A stretch of 35,783 bases of DNA, from positions 175,738 to 211,520 of the forward strand of contig NZ_MU255057.1 of NCBI RefSeq assembly GCF_000227725.2, read 5' to 3'. A model generated the notes under the pieces. The model did not search any database. It saw only the letters and a list, made by a program, of their open reading frames with translations, and had not been told where the DNA came from. Positions 17,801-26,600 of this stretch are shown here, one piece after another. Each line of letters opens with the position of its first letter. Positions within the stretch are counted from its first letter, which is position 1. This DNA comes from Thiorhodospira sibirica ATCC 700588 (GTDB lineage: Bacteria > Pseudomonadota > Gammaproteobacteria > Ectothiorhodospirales > Ectothiorhodospiraceae). The position numbers and the translations under genes are program-made.

Positions 17801-20800
17801 CCAAAGACGGCCCCGGCAACACCCTGCTGGTCGAATCCAGAATTGACGGGCGCATGGTGTTCAATGACCTTGACGTCACCCTGTTCGCCCCGCTGGCCTA
17901 CAATGCCAACCCCACGGCCGCCGAGCGGGCGCTCATGGCCGAAGGTCGCCTGATGCTCAACAGTGGTGATCTGGCCGCCGCTGATCGCAGTCATGCCGAC
18001 ATCAACACCGCAGTGGACAATGCCAGACCGTTGTATGACACCGCGTTTGTCATGAGTGGTCAGCGTGACCCAGTGGTCTTTGAGCAAAGCATCAATTTTG
18101 CCGGATTCCAGACCAGTGATGACCATATTGACCCGGTCTTCTCAGGCAGCAATATCATCGAGGTCGGTGGTATACGGATCACCTTGCAAGATGACATGAG
18201 CTCCGCGCAGATTGCCCAGGCGGTTGCCACTGCCCTGCAAGGTGCCATCAACGCTTCAGGGGGTGCGGCCCGGCTGAGCACCAGCGATGGCTATCATTAC
18301 CTCAACAGTGCCACCGTCAATGGTAGCGTTGTAAATCTTCAATTCATTGAAGGCATTCGTGTGCCCTTTGGTGATCGGCCCGGTACTGTCACGGTCGGTC
18401 GTGTTGACGGTGCAGAAGATGCCTATCTGAGCACCACCAACCCGCAGGATGGTGGTGGAATGAATGTATCCAGTGCCGCGCCATTGGCTGCAACCGGTGG
18501 CACCACCGCCTGGCAAACCACCACCTTCGATTTTGCCAACAGCAAAATTGCCGTTAATGGCGGTGGTCAGTTTACGCTAAGCTCCGATCTAAGCGGTTTA
18601 CCGGCTGTGGGTCCGGCCTCCACCACCGTGGTTACACCGCTCAACATCGCTGTGACGGTTGCCAATGGCGACGGCCCCCTGGCGATTGCCAACAAAGTCG
18701 CTGCTGCAGTCAATCTCAGTGGCGAAGGCTGGGCAACAGTACGCGGAACGCAGGTAGAAATCCGCTGGTTTGAAGAAAGTGCGCCGACCCAGACCGAAGT
18801 TGGCAAAGGCAATCATGGTACCGTTAGCATCGCCGCAGGCAGTGCTACCCTGGCCGCCGGTAGCAGCTTGCCAAGTGGTTCAAGCACCGCCTATGCCTCT
18901 ACTGTCATCACCCCGGCCACCGGTACGCTGACCCAGACCATCAACACCAGCGGCATGGAAGTGACCGAAGCGGGCACCTTAACCATTGCAGGTCGTGATA
19001 TTGCGCTGGACTACGGTGACAACGATCTGGCGATTGCCGACAAGATTGCCCAGGCACTCAACGGCCAAAGCGATCTGCTGGGTGGTCAGGCCAGCGTGAC
19101 TGCCACCGCCAATGGCGCCGTGGTCACCGTGACCCAGACGGCCACCGCCGGCAGTGTGGCCGTGAATCCTATTGTCAATGTTTTCAGCGATGCCAAATTT
19201 GCTGCCAAACAGCTGCCCAGTGTAGTTACCAATAACTGGACCTGGAGCCTCAATGAAGGTGCCATTCAGGCAGGTACAAACAGCACGGCAGAAAGCGACA
19301 ACGTCATTAACGCCGGCAACGGTCAAGACGTCATTGTGCTGGGAACCGGTGCCTACAGCAACGACACCATCGTCCTGGCGGGCAACTTTGGACGCAACAC
19401 CATCTTCAACTACGATGGTAATTCCAGCAGCACCGCCCGTGACTACATTGATGTCAGCGCCTATGGCATCCGTGGCATCATTTACGACGCGAAAACGCCG
19501 GGCAAGTTCGTCATGGATCAGGTACAAGCGGCTTCCGGTCAGCTCAACAACGACGCCGTTGTCAGCCTGGAAGTCAATGCTGCAGATTTTGCCCGTCTCA
19601 GTGGTGAGCTGGTGCGTGCCAACCTCAACGGCACCGCCACCGCAACCGACAACATTGCCGGCCTGCCCAGCAGCGTCAATGCCCAGTCCGGTCTGAATGC
19701 GGCCAGCAACTATGTGCTGATGGTACACAACAGCGAAAACCCAGGTGAATACAAACTGTTTCACCTGACCGCCGCTGCCGGTGCCAACAACAACCAGTTC
19801 GCTACCGCAACTGCGATCGGCGTGCTGGATTTTGGCACCAACAATTTTGCTGCGCCGGGTCCGATCACCCCGCCCGCAGTTTCACCCTGGTTTAACTGGT
19901 TTAGCATTAACCAGCTGAATGAAATGGGGAATGTCTCTCTGCCATATAGCCTCCATGTTAGTGTCTCTGGTACGGAGACGCTCGCAGCGCATATCAGCAG
20001 CGCCTCCATGACGTTCCACATGAATGGGGGGACCGTCAACCTGACCGGCAGCCTGAGACTCAATGGCGATCTCACCGTCAACAGCGGCACCCTGAATACG
20101 ACGGCAGGCCAGATCAGCGTAGCTGGCAGCATCACGGTTAACTCCGCCCTGGTAGTAACCGCTGCCCAGGCAATGAGTTTTGTCCATGCAGATGTATTGT
20201 TCTCCTCCCTCACGGGTCAAGGCCAGCTCATCATTGATGGTCAAGCCTTACAGCTGACCCAAATGCCGCAGCAGCTCCAGTTTGCAGATGGCAAATTCAG
20301 CTTTGAGGATGTGATTGAGCCGCCAGGCAGTGCCGTACTGGTAGTGGACTCCATCACCCCAGTGCCTGCTGACGTCAAAGCCGGCGAAGCCTTTGATGTA
20401 GTCGTTGAGCTGCAAAACACCGGCGATGCGGCTCCGGTTGGCCTGAATGCGGTATTGACGGTAAACAACGTCAATTACGGGGGCATCATTAATGGATTGC
20501 AAATCACCTTCCCAGGTGTGACGGTTGACGAAGCCGCTGAGGAGGTAGCACTGGATGTCACGGTGCGTGCAGACAACGCACAAGACGTCTCCAGCAGCAC
20601 CTTCATCACCGTTCTGCCTGATGAAACCACGGTTGATCCTGCCGTACTGTCTGTCGCCATTGTCGATGTCAGCCCAGCAGAGCCCAAAGCCGATGAAGAA
20701 TTCAGCGTCACCGTTGAAGTCACCAACTTAACCCCGGAAAATGATCCCGGTGCAATCCGTGTTACCCTGACGCTCAACGGCACAGAAATACCTGATGTTG

Positions 20801-21717
20801 ATGTTGGCCCGGATAACCGTGCGGTCTTCTCCGGTCTGACCAAGCCAGCGGGTGATTACACCCTGACAGCCAGCGTCAGCGCAGACAACGGAGCCGGCGA
20901 GCCAGTGGTACAAGCCATCACCGTTCTGCCAGACGATGTGATCCCGCCGGTTGAATTCGACGATATCATTACCGTTGCTGACCTGCAAACCTACGATGCT
21001 GCCGCAGGCAACATCAAATATGTGCTGGACTTCAATGGCGGCGTTAATGTAGCCACCATCCAGAACTTCAGCGCCGGTGATGCCATCGACATGAGCGATG
21101 CACCAGACGGTAGCGGCATGGTCGTTGACACCACCGGCACCACTGAGCTCAACATTGCCTTTGGTGACGTTACCAACTTTACCAACACCTGGGTGCTCAA
21201 CTTCCACAACGTGGATGCTGCCCTGGTGGCTGCTGTCGAAGCCAACGAAGGTAACTTGGATGCACAGGTCAACCTGATCAGCGCCCAATGGGCCGACTGG
21301 CTGATTGACAGCGACAACGGCGGTGGCAACGGCGGTGGTGGCACCCCTGGTGAATTTGACAACAGCATCATTGTCGTCGATCTGCAGACTTACGACGCAG
21401 CTACCGGCAACAATGAATATGTGCTGAGCTTCAATGGCGGTGTCAATGTAGCCACCATTCAAAACTTCAGTGCCGGCGATGCCATCAACATCAGCGCCGA
21501 GCCTGCAGGCAGTGGCATGGTCATCGACACCACCGGCACCACCGAGCTCAACATTGCCTTTGGTGACGTTACCAACTTTACCAACACCTGGGTGCTCAAC
21601 TTCCACAACGTGGATGCTGCCCTGGTGGCTGCTGTCGAAGCCAACGAAGGTAACCTGGATGCACAGATCCAGCTAATCGCGGCACAATGGACTAGCGACT
21701 GGTTGATTGCCGCCTAA
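14887..21717 (+). CDS. Giant DUF4214/CARDB surface protein (S-layer-like or adhesin)
   Basis: A 2276-aa protein without an N-terminal signal peptide, as in type I secretion substrates. Residues ~10-100 resemble DUF4214 (YAGIWGRTPDWEGADYWTQQ, then LYLNIFNVAEPDAEGFAYWQ), a helical domain found at the start of many S-layer and RTX proteins. A long Asn/Gly/Thr/Asp-rich beta region follows, with RTX-like stretches such as GTGDRLDGRGGNNSL, HAGDGDNFVNTWGAG and INAGNGQDVIVLG. Two CARDB-like domains lie at about residues 1815-1910 and 1920-2015. The end consists of two near-identical ~130-aa modules (FDDIITVADLQTYDAA, then TIQNFSAGDAI), probably calcium-binding or secretion-related. Cysteine seems absent. 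SD GGAGA precedes the start. Proposed role: the major surface layer or a giant adhesin; the family of the middle part is unrecognised. Confidence 0.8.
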   Translation: MSARPISYGPKQLAMEIYAGIWGRTPDWEGADYWTQQLISGSMSRVDIATSFFDQPLVKSQYAGLSGDDFLEALYLNIFNVAEPDAEGFAYWQGKIEEDPSLLSVNIGTLVIQMIDGMWGNPEAADTHALYKNFVLSGERFVDAQKAAGVRAFNHMNSDEREAFLDVAATLREGITATTTSSQIDTLIASAMQSLGYDAGQPGGPSQTLYLTEGRDTPETLVASNSDTKFIGDVVQNLFGAQVNTLGTGDRLDGRGGNNSLQAQVTEGAFMGGGNMPIQPVTHRIQDIKLEALNAHIGGTFANPNSNSEVYVNAKNMHGIDKIGSWYSNANLTIKDLTTKDDNGVARPLESMTIGMEYTGNGDSRWQASDLHVFFDQDYLVPTLDRGVERVVYRLLNEDWYDQIANPNGGIALEPLNAVAVQRLEFAIDWSNGNGTNETRFTAFNELLHGLEIATPGNVFVTVQDLANFLNIAAVPMVRGDLTAAEAAQAWFDFAGRPAGFDTHVSQDDLTALLSNWTQTLQQQDAIWSTLDLSFSVGQPFLADISPVSGAQRIGTDLVLEVPAAQLVRPGTTDSFGTLRTEDAWAVIEPVERINLQNHPTVIDRGITDPRDLNSNRFERASREEAEQSQDLIINVDLEKVGRASDGGELIIGGMSKTNANVWDAGSGSKGIDIFNITVHGGADKPSSLSSLASTNNSLREVYVSTAAANANNPANLTIGNTNTANNYAGDGISLKDVRVLDTTQFLGDFTLRHAEITRESIAKYMDLRDRAPNQPQDDNVFFTYHLGDGDDFLALNVNWQVLAREDFRLDIQSGAGNDRIILNENYTAGYTANRLVNQQLNDNIAIHAGDGDNFVNTWGAGNARITTGSNDDVIKTDNSGAKAQFIFNSVAGFRGDGNELSNSGVLDSSRGNDQVQTFNFFKGTVQVTFQGIETRHIEIPSTGYTSSTLQINQAIKKAINDDPVLSKVLDAKDGPGNTLLVESRIDGRMVFNDLDVTLFAPLAYNANPTAAERALMAEGRLMLNSGDLAAADRSHADINTAVDNARPLYDTAFVMSGQRDPVVFEQSINFAGFQTSDDHIDPVFSGSNIIEVGGIRITLQDDMSSAQIAQAVATALQGAINASGGAARLSTSDGYHYLNSATVNGSVVNLQFIEGIRVPFGDRPGTVTVGRVDGAEDAYLSTTNPQDGGGMNVSSAAPLAATGGTTAWQTTTFDFANSKIAVNGGGQFTLSSDLSGLPAVGPASTTVVTPLNIAVTVANGDGPLAIANKVAAAVNLSGEGWATVRGTQVEIRWFEESAPTQTEVGKGNHGTVSIAAGSATLAAGSSLPSGSSTAYASTVITPATGTLTQTINTSGMEVTEAGTLTIAGRDIALDYGDNDLAIADKIAQALNGQSDLLGGQASVTATANGAVVTVTQTATAGSVAVNPIVNVFSDAKFAAKQLPSVVTNNWTWSLNEGAIQAGTNSTAESDNVINAGNGQDVIVLGTGAYSNDTIVLAGNFGRNTIFNYDGNSSSTARDYIDVSAYGIRGIIYDAKTPGKFVMDQVQAASGQLNNDAVVSLEVNAADFARLSGELVRANLNGTATATDNIAGLPSSVNAQSGLNAASNYVLMVHNSENPGEYKLFHLTAAAGANNNQFATATAIGVLDFGTNNFAAPGPITPPAVSPWFNWFSINQLNEMGNVSLPYSLHVSVSGTETLAAHISSASMTFHMNGGTVNLTGSLRLNGDLTVNSGTLNTTAGQISVAGSITVNSALVVTAAQAMSFVHADVLFSSLTGQGQLIIDGQALQLTQMPQQLQFADGKFSFEDVIEPPGSAVLVVDSITPVPADVKAGEAFDVVVELQNTGDAAPVGLNAVLTVNNVNYGGIINGLQITFPGVTVDEAAEEVALDVTVRADNAQDVSSSTFITVLPDETTVDPAVLSVAIVDVSPAEPKADEEFSVTVEVTNLTPENDPGAIRVTLTLNGTEIPDVDVGPDNRAVFSGLTKPAGDYTLTASVSADNGAGEPVVQAITVLPDDVIPPVEFDDIITVADLQTYDAAAGNIKYVLDFNGGVNVATIQNFSAGDAIDMSDAPDGSGMVVDTTGTTELNIAFGDVTNFTNTWVLNFHNVDAALVAAVEANEGNLDAQVNLISAQWADWLIDSDNGGGNGGGGTPGEFDNSIIVVDLQTYDAATGNNEYVLSFNGGVNVATIQNFSAGDAINISAEPAGSGMVIDTTGTTELNIAFGDVTNFTNTWVLNFHNVDAALVAAVEANEGNLDAQIQLIAAQWTSDWLIAA
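20953..21714 (+). repeat. Tandem duplication encoding the C-terminal module
   Basis: Two in-frame units about 399 bp apart. The stretch from 21127 (GACACCACCGGCACC) for about 140 bp reappears at 21526 with only two differences I can find, while the first half of each unit differs more. This suggests recent duplication or ongoing gene conversion. A Gly/Asn linker (DNGGGNGGGG) lies between the units. Confidence 0.9.
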
Positions 21718-21733
21718 AGCGGCCTGACCCGGA

Positions 21734-21767
21734 TACCCACGGCGTAGCTGCATTCACGCCGTGGGTA
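21734..21767 (+). terminator. 12-bp perfect hairpin after the giant gene
   Basis: Arms TACCCACGGCGT (21734-21745) and ACGCCGTGGGTA (21756-21767), loop of 10, 17 bp after the stop codon. There is no T-run, so it may act as an mRNA 3' stabiliser rather than a classic terminator. A second hairpin with 10-bp arms CCGGGGTCGC/GCGACCCCGG follows at 21804-21845. Confidence 0.5.
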
Positions 21768-22009
21768 ACGGTTAGCCGGTAACAAAACGCAACATGCATC
21801 AAACCGGGGTCGCCCCTCGGCCTCGCCGATCAAAAGCGACCCCGGCCTAGACACAACGCACCCACTGACGACCGCATAGGTCACGATGATTGAAGGAACA
21901 TCACATGCACAGCAGCACATCAACCATCACACCCTGATTAACCAAACCATCCACTGTGTACCATTTCGCGCTATTTCATCATCGGCAGCGGCATAACAGG
22001 TAACATACG

Positions 22010-22696
22010 ATGTCACGACTAACCGGCTCGTCATTATCCGAACACCTATTAAACAGTCTCGGCGTCAACCTCAACGCCTTGCTGCAAACGACCTTCAGCA
22101 ACAAACTACAAAACATGATCAATGCGCAGCAAGACAGCAACCTTGCCCTTGCCGCCGTATTCATGCAATCCTCCGATGTTCGCGCCGCCGTCAACGGCCT
22201 CATCACCGCCCTGTCGGCTGAAATTGCCGCAACCAAAGCCCAACTGGGTGAAGAACCGGGCGGCTGGCGCCTGCACTACGCCCAAGATGGCAGCAGCGCC
22301 CAAACCCTCAGCGGCCAAACCGGCGTACAAGACCTCTTTATCCTCAACTACCTGTTTGATGAACGCAACGGCGGCTTCTCCAGCTTTGGCCAGGTCACCA
22401 TCAACAACTATCGCCAGGCCGACGGCGACCGCATCGTCTTCATCGACCAAAGCAACACCCAAGGCATCGACATCACCCAATTCAGCAACTACGTCGAACC
22501 CCAGGAAGGCAACGCCCGCATCCTCTTCAACCCATCTCCGGACAACCCGCCCCAACCGGAGCAATGGCTACAGATCATGGGCGCCGCCAGCCCGCCCTTC
22601 GGCGGCACACCCAAAGACATTGAAGGCGTTGAATTCGTCCTGCTCACACAACAACAGATCGAACTCACCGGCATAGAACCCGCCCTCGGTCTATAG
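22010..22696 (+). CDS. 228-aa secreted-type protein sharing its N-domain with the RsaA-like protein
   Basis: Residues 1-80 (TGSSLSEHLLNSLGVNLNAL, AAVFMQSSDVRAAVNG) are roughly half identical to residues 1-80 of the 1115-aa protein at 23681. The rest is a single beta-rich domain (LSGQTGVQDLFILNYLF, NYRQADGDRIVFIDQS, DIEGVEFVLLTQQQIEL). Its DGDRIVFI segment resembles the C-terminal modules of calcium-binding type I secretion substrates. It has no signal peptide and no cysteine. It may be a minimal type I secreted partner: shared N-domain plus one terminal module. I do not recognise the family. It stands between the giant protein and the hairpin array, with 290 bp upstream holding two hairpins. 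Confidence 0.75.
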   Translation: MSRLTGSSLSEHLLNSLGVNLNALLQTTFSNKLQNMINAQQDSNLALAAVFMQSSDVRAAVNGLITALSAEIAATKAQLGEEPGGWRLHYAQDGSSAQTLSGQTGVQDLFILNYLFDERNGGFSSFGQVTINNYRQADGDRIVFIDQSNTQGIDITQFSNYVEPQEGNARILFNPSPDNPPQPEQWLQIMGAASPPFGGTPKDIEGVEFVLLTQQQIELTGIEPALGL

Positions 22697-23583
22697 GATC
22701 GCCGCGCTGGATCGCCGAGTTGCACTCGGCATCATGGATCGCCGACTTTTAGTCGGCTGGTCGGGCAGCCGGAGCATGGATTTATTATGCCGAGTACAAC
22801 TCGGCGATCCAGGCCCAATGGATCGCCGACTTTTAGTCGGCTGGTCGGGCAGCCGGAGCATGGATTTAAAACCAGCCGACTTGGAGCGCCGACTTGCAGT
22901 CGGCATCATGGAGCGCCGAGTTGCACTCGGCATAATTTATGATAGATCGCCGACTTGCAGTCGGCGGGTCGAGCAGCCGGAGCATGGATTTAAAACCAGC
23001 CGACTTGGAGCGCCGAGTTGCACTCGGCATCATAGATCGCCGACTTGCAGTCGGCGGGTCGAGCAGCCGGAGCATGGATTTAAAACCAGCCGACTTGGAG
23101 CGCCGACTTGCACTCGGCATCATGGAGCGCCGACTTGCAGTCGGCATATGATAGATCGCCGACTTGCAGTCGGCGGGTCGAGCAGCCAGAGCATGGATTT
23201 AAAACCAGCCGACTTGGAGCGCCGAGTTGCACTCGGCATAATTTATGATAGATCGCCGAGTTGCACTCGGCGGGTCGAGCAGCCGGAGCATGGATTTAAA
23301 ACCAGCCGAGTACAACTCGGCGATCCAGGCCCAATGGATCGCCGACTTGCAGTCGGCGGGTCGAGCAGCCGGAGCATGGATTTAAAACCAGCCGACTTGG
23401 AGCGCCGAGTTGCACTCGGCATAATTTATGATAGATCGCCGACTTGCAGTCGGCGGGTCGAGCAGCCGGAGCATGGATTTAAAACCAGCCGAGTACAACT
23501 CGGCGATCCAAGCCGAGTACAACTCGGCGATCCAAGCCGAGTACAACTCGGCGATCCAAGCCGAGTACAACTCGGCGATCCAT
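22697..23583. repeat. Array of 22 short hairpins of the GCCGA(C/G)T family
   Basis: I count 22 units of a 7-bp stem with a 3-nt loop between 22714 and 23576. Two arm versions occur, GCCGACT/AGTCGGC and GCCGAGT/ACTCGGC, with loops TGC, TTT or ACA (ACA being TGT read in reverse). Many are linked by a longer conserved spacer: GGGTCGAGCAGCCGGAGCAT, then GGATTTAAAACCAG. One unit (about 23103-23119) is a hybrid, GCCGACT with ACTCGGC, and so has one mispair. The last four units are a simple tandem with GATCCAA between them. The array fills the gap between two paralogous secreted-protein genes. Confidence 0.9.
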
Positions 23584-23680
23584 AAACCGTGCAAATGCAT
23601 TGCGATTTAAATGCTTTGCGAATAGAATCATTCACAGCTGTTTTAACCCACTTTGTTCAGTAAGGAAAAGGTAATACACT

Positions 23681-26600
23681 ATGTCTCAAGTCACAGGCTC
23701 CACCCTGATTGCTCAAATTCTTGAAAACCTCGGCGTGCAGCTCAACGCGCTGTTGATGCAGGCCTACACCGCCAAGCTGCAAGCGATGCTCGATAGCGGC
23801 CAGGCCAGTAACCTCGCCGTTGCTGCCGTCTTGATGCAAAGCAGCGACGTGCGTACCGCCGTCAATGGCAACACGGTGGCCTTGTCAACCCAGGTCCAGC
23901 AAGCCAAAGACGAAATCGAAGGCGGCACCCCCCCCGGCGAGCTGACCTTCACCCTCTCCGGCCCGAGCCAGGTCAACGAAGGCGAGAGCATCAGCTTCAC
24001 CCTGACCGCCTCGCGTCCATTGGAAGAAGGCGAAGCCAGAACCTTCGCCCTGTCATTCCAAGGCGATACCCTTGATGGTACCGTGGATGCAGCCACCGTC
24101 GGCGGTGCCAATACCGACTTCGGCACCCTGCCCAGCACCGTCACCATGGCAGTGGGCGCCAGCACCGCCACTTTCAGCGTGCCAATTCGCGCTGATAATG
24201 TGGTTGAAAACACCGAAGGCTTCCGCGTCACTGTGCTTGATGGCACCACCCCCGTCGCCACTGCCCGCGCGCTGATTCTCGATGTCATCACCGACCAGGA
24301 AGCTCCGGTCATCGCTGCTAACCAGACCTTCAGCTATGCCGAAAACCAGGCGGCTAACGCCGTACTCGCCACCGTCGCCGCCACCGACAATGTCGGCGTG
24401 ACCGGCTTTGAAATCGTCTCTGGCAATGACAACGGGTATTTCCAGATCGACGAACAAGGGCGCATCACCCTGACCGAGGCCGGTCTGGTCAACAAGCCCG
24501 ACGGCCAAGCCGCCGGTGCCAACGACTTTGAAAGCGGTGCCAACACCTTCACCCTGGGCATTCGCGCCGTCGATGCCGCGGGCAATCAGTCCGCGCCCGT
24601 CCCAGTCGTGCTCAATGTCACCGACCTCAACGACACCCCGCCGGAGTTGGTGAATGCCGCCGTGTCTGGCTCCAGTGTGGTGCTGGGTTACAGCGAAAAC
24701 CTCAATCCGGCCAACCTGCCGCTGCCCACTGATTTCAGCGTGGTACAAGGCACAACCGCCATTGGTGTGCAAACCGTCAACATTCAGGGTTCCACTGTCA
24801 CCTTGACCCTGGCACAGGCACCGACCGCCAATATCACCATCAGCTACACACCCAACGCCACGGCAAGCCGTCAGTTGCAAGACATGGTCGGCAATGCCGC
24901 GCTGGCACTGACCAACCAGACCGCTGCGGTGGACAACACCGCCCCAACGCTGGTGAGCAGCACGCCTGCCGATGGTGCTGCCAACATCCCCGTGGGCAGC
25001 GACATCGTGCTGACCTTCTCCGAGCCGGTCAAAGCGGGTACGGGCAACATCCAGATCGTCAACCCCACCAACAGCGCCGACACCCGCACCATCAGCATCA
25101 CCGATGCCACCCAGGTGACCTTTGACGGCGCGCGCGTGACCATCAATCCAACCAATGATCTTCTGGAAGGGGTCAACTACCGCGTGATCATGCAGTCTGG
25201 CGTGATCACTGACCTGGTGGGCAATGCCTTTGCCGGGCTGTCGGGCACTGAACTCGACTTCTCCACCCCGGGTGGCGAGACCCCGACCGAGGGCCAAACC
25301 TTCACGCTCACTACCGGTCTTGACAATCTCGTTGGCACATCGGGTAACGACACGTTCGTGGGTGATAATTCTGCCGGTTTAGTTACGGTCAGTGCTGGCG
25401 ACAAGATCGACGGCGCTGCCGGGACCGATACGTTCAATTATTTCGGTGCGGCCGCTGCAGTGGTTCTGCCGCAGATGAGTGGTGTCGAAGTGTTGAACCT
25501 GTTCGCTCCGACGGCAACGACTGGCCTCAATACCTCTGCTGTTAGCGGTCTTGAGCAAGTGAACTACGTTAATGCCGCGCTCACTACTGCAAACTTGTCC
25601 GGTATTACGTTGGCAGCCACTCAGCAGCTTGGACTGAACAACGTCACAACCACTGGTACCGTTACTGCGACGGTCGGCAACACCGCAACCGCAGCCACCC
25701 TGAACCTGAGTAATGGTTCGTATGTGGGCACAGTCACCCTTAACGGCACCGCCATCAAGACCCTGAATGTCAGCTCCTCGGGTAGCAAGGCCAACGTGGT
25801 TAAGGGTTTGGCCTCTGATGGCACCGAAGAGACGGTGACCATCACTGGCGACCAAAAGCTGACCGTTACCGATGCACTGGCTGATACCGTCAAGACCGTT
25901 GACGCCTCTGCAATGACCGCAGGTGGTGCGCTCGTCACTGCAGGCGCGGCAGATGTGAAATTTACCGGTGGTGCAGGTGATGACACGATCACCTTTGCTG
26001 CAACTGCGTTCAACTCTAAGGACGTGGTCGATGGTGGCGCTGGTCGCGACACCGTAGTAATCGGCGACGCGGCTCTCACCGCCGAGATCACGAAGGGTAT
26101 CAATGCCTTCACCAACGTCGAGGTCCTTGGGCTGAGCGATGCTGCTACCGTGGATGTCTCTACGATCACATCGCTGTCTGAGTACTCGGTTCTGAACGCG
26201 GGTACTACGACGTTCAACGCGGCGTCAGCAACAAACAAGTTCTCCGTCGATGTCGCCGGTGCTACAGTGACTGAGGTCGAGATCAGCAACAAGGTGGGCG
26301 AACTCTCCACCACGGTGACACTGAACAACCAGCATACCGCTGCTCAGACCATCACCACGCTGGACATCAATGGTGCGGGCACGACGAACATCGTCTCGTC
26401 GGGCAAGTTTGCCAACATCATCGGCACTTTGGAAGTTCAGGACAACAGCAGCATCGTGATCACGGGTTCCAAGGACCTGACCATCACGAATGCGGTCGCG
26501 GCCGTTGGTACGGGTCACAAGATCGATGCGTCTGCGCTCACTGGCAAGTTGTCTGTGACGGGTAGTGGTTCTGCAGACATCATCATCGGCGGTTCCGCTG

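Noticed and set aside
22697-23583. CRISPR array
   Set aside because: The repeats are 17-bp hairpins in both orientations with irregular spacing, and the spacers are themselves repeated. No cas genes are present.
22734-23585. A 283-codon plus-strand frame rich in RRLAVG/RRVALG repeats
   Set aside because: It is the translation of the hairpin array. The repeat unit lacks stops in several frames on both strands, the peptide changes with hairpin orientation, and there is no SD.
24053-25297. 414-codon minus-strand frame
   Set aside because: Shadow of the RsaA-like gene, whose plus-strand domains are clear throughout.
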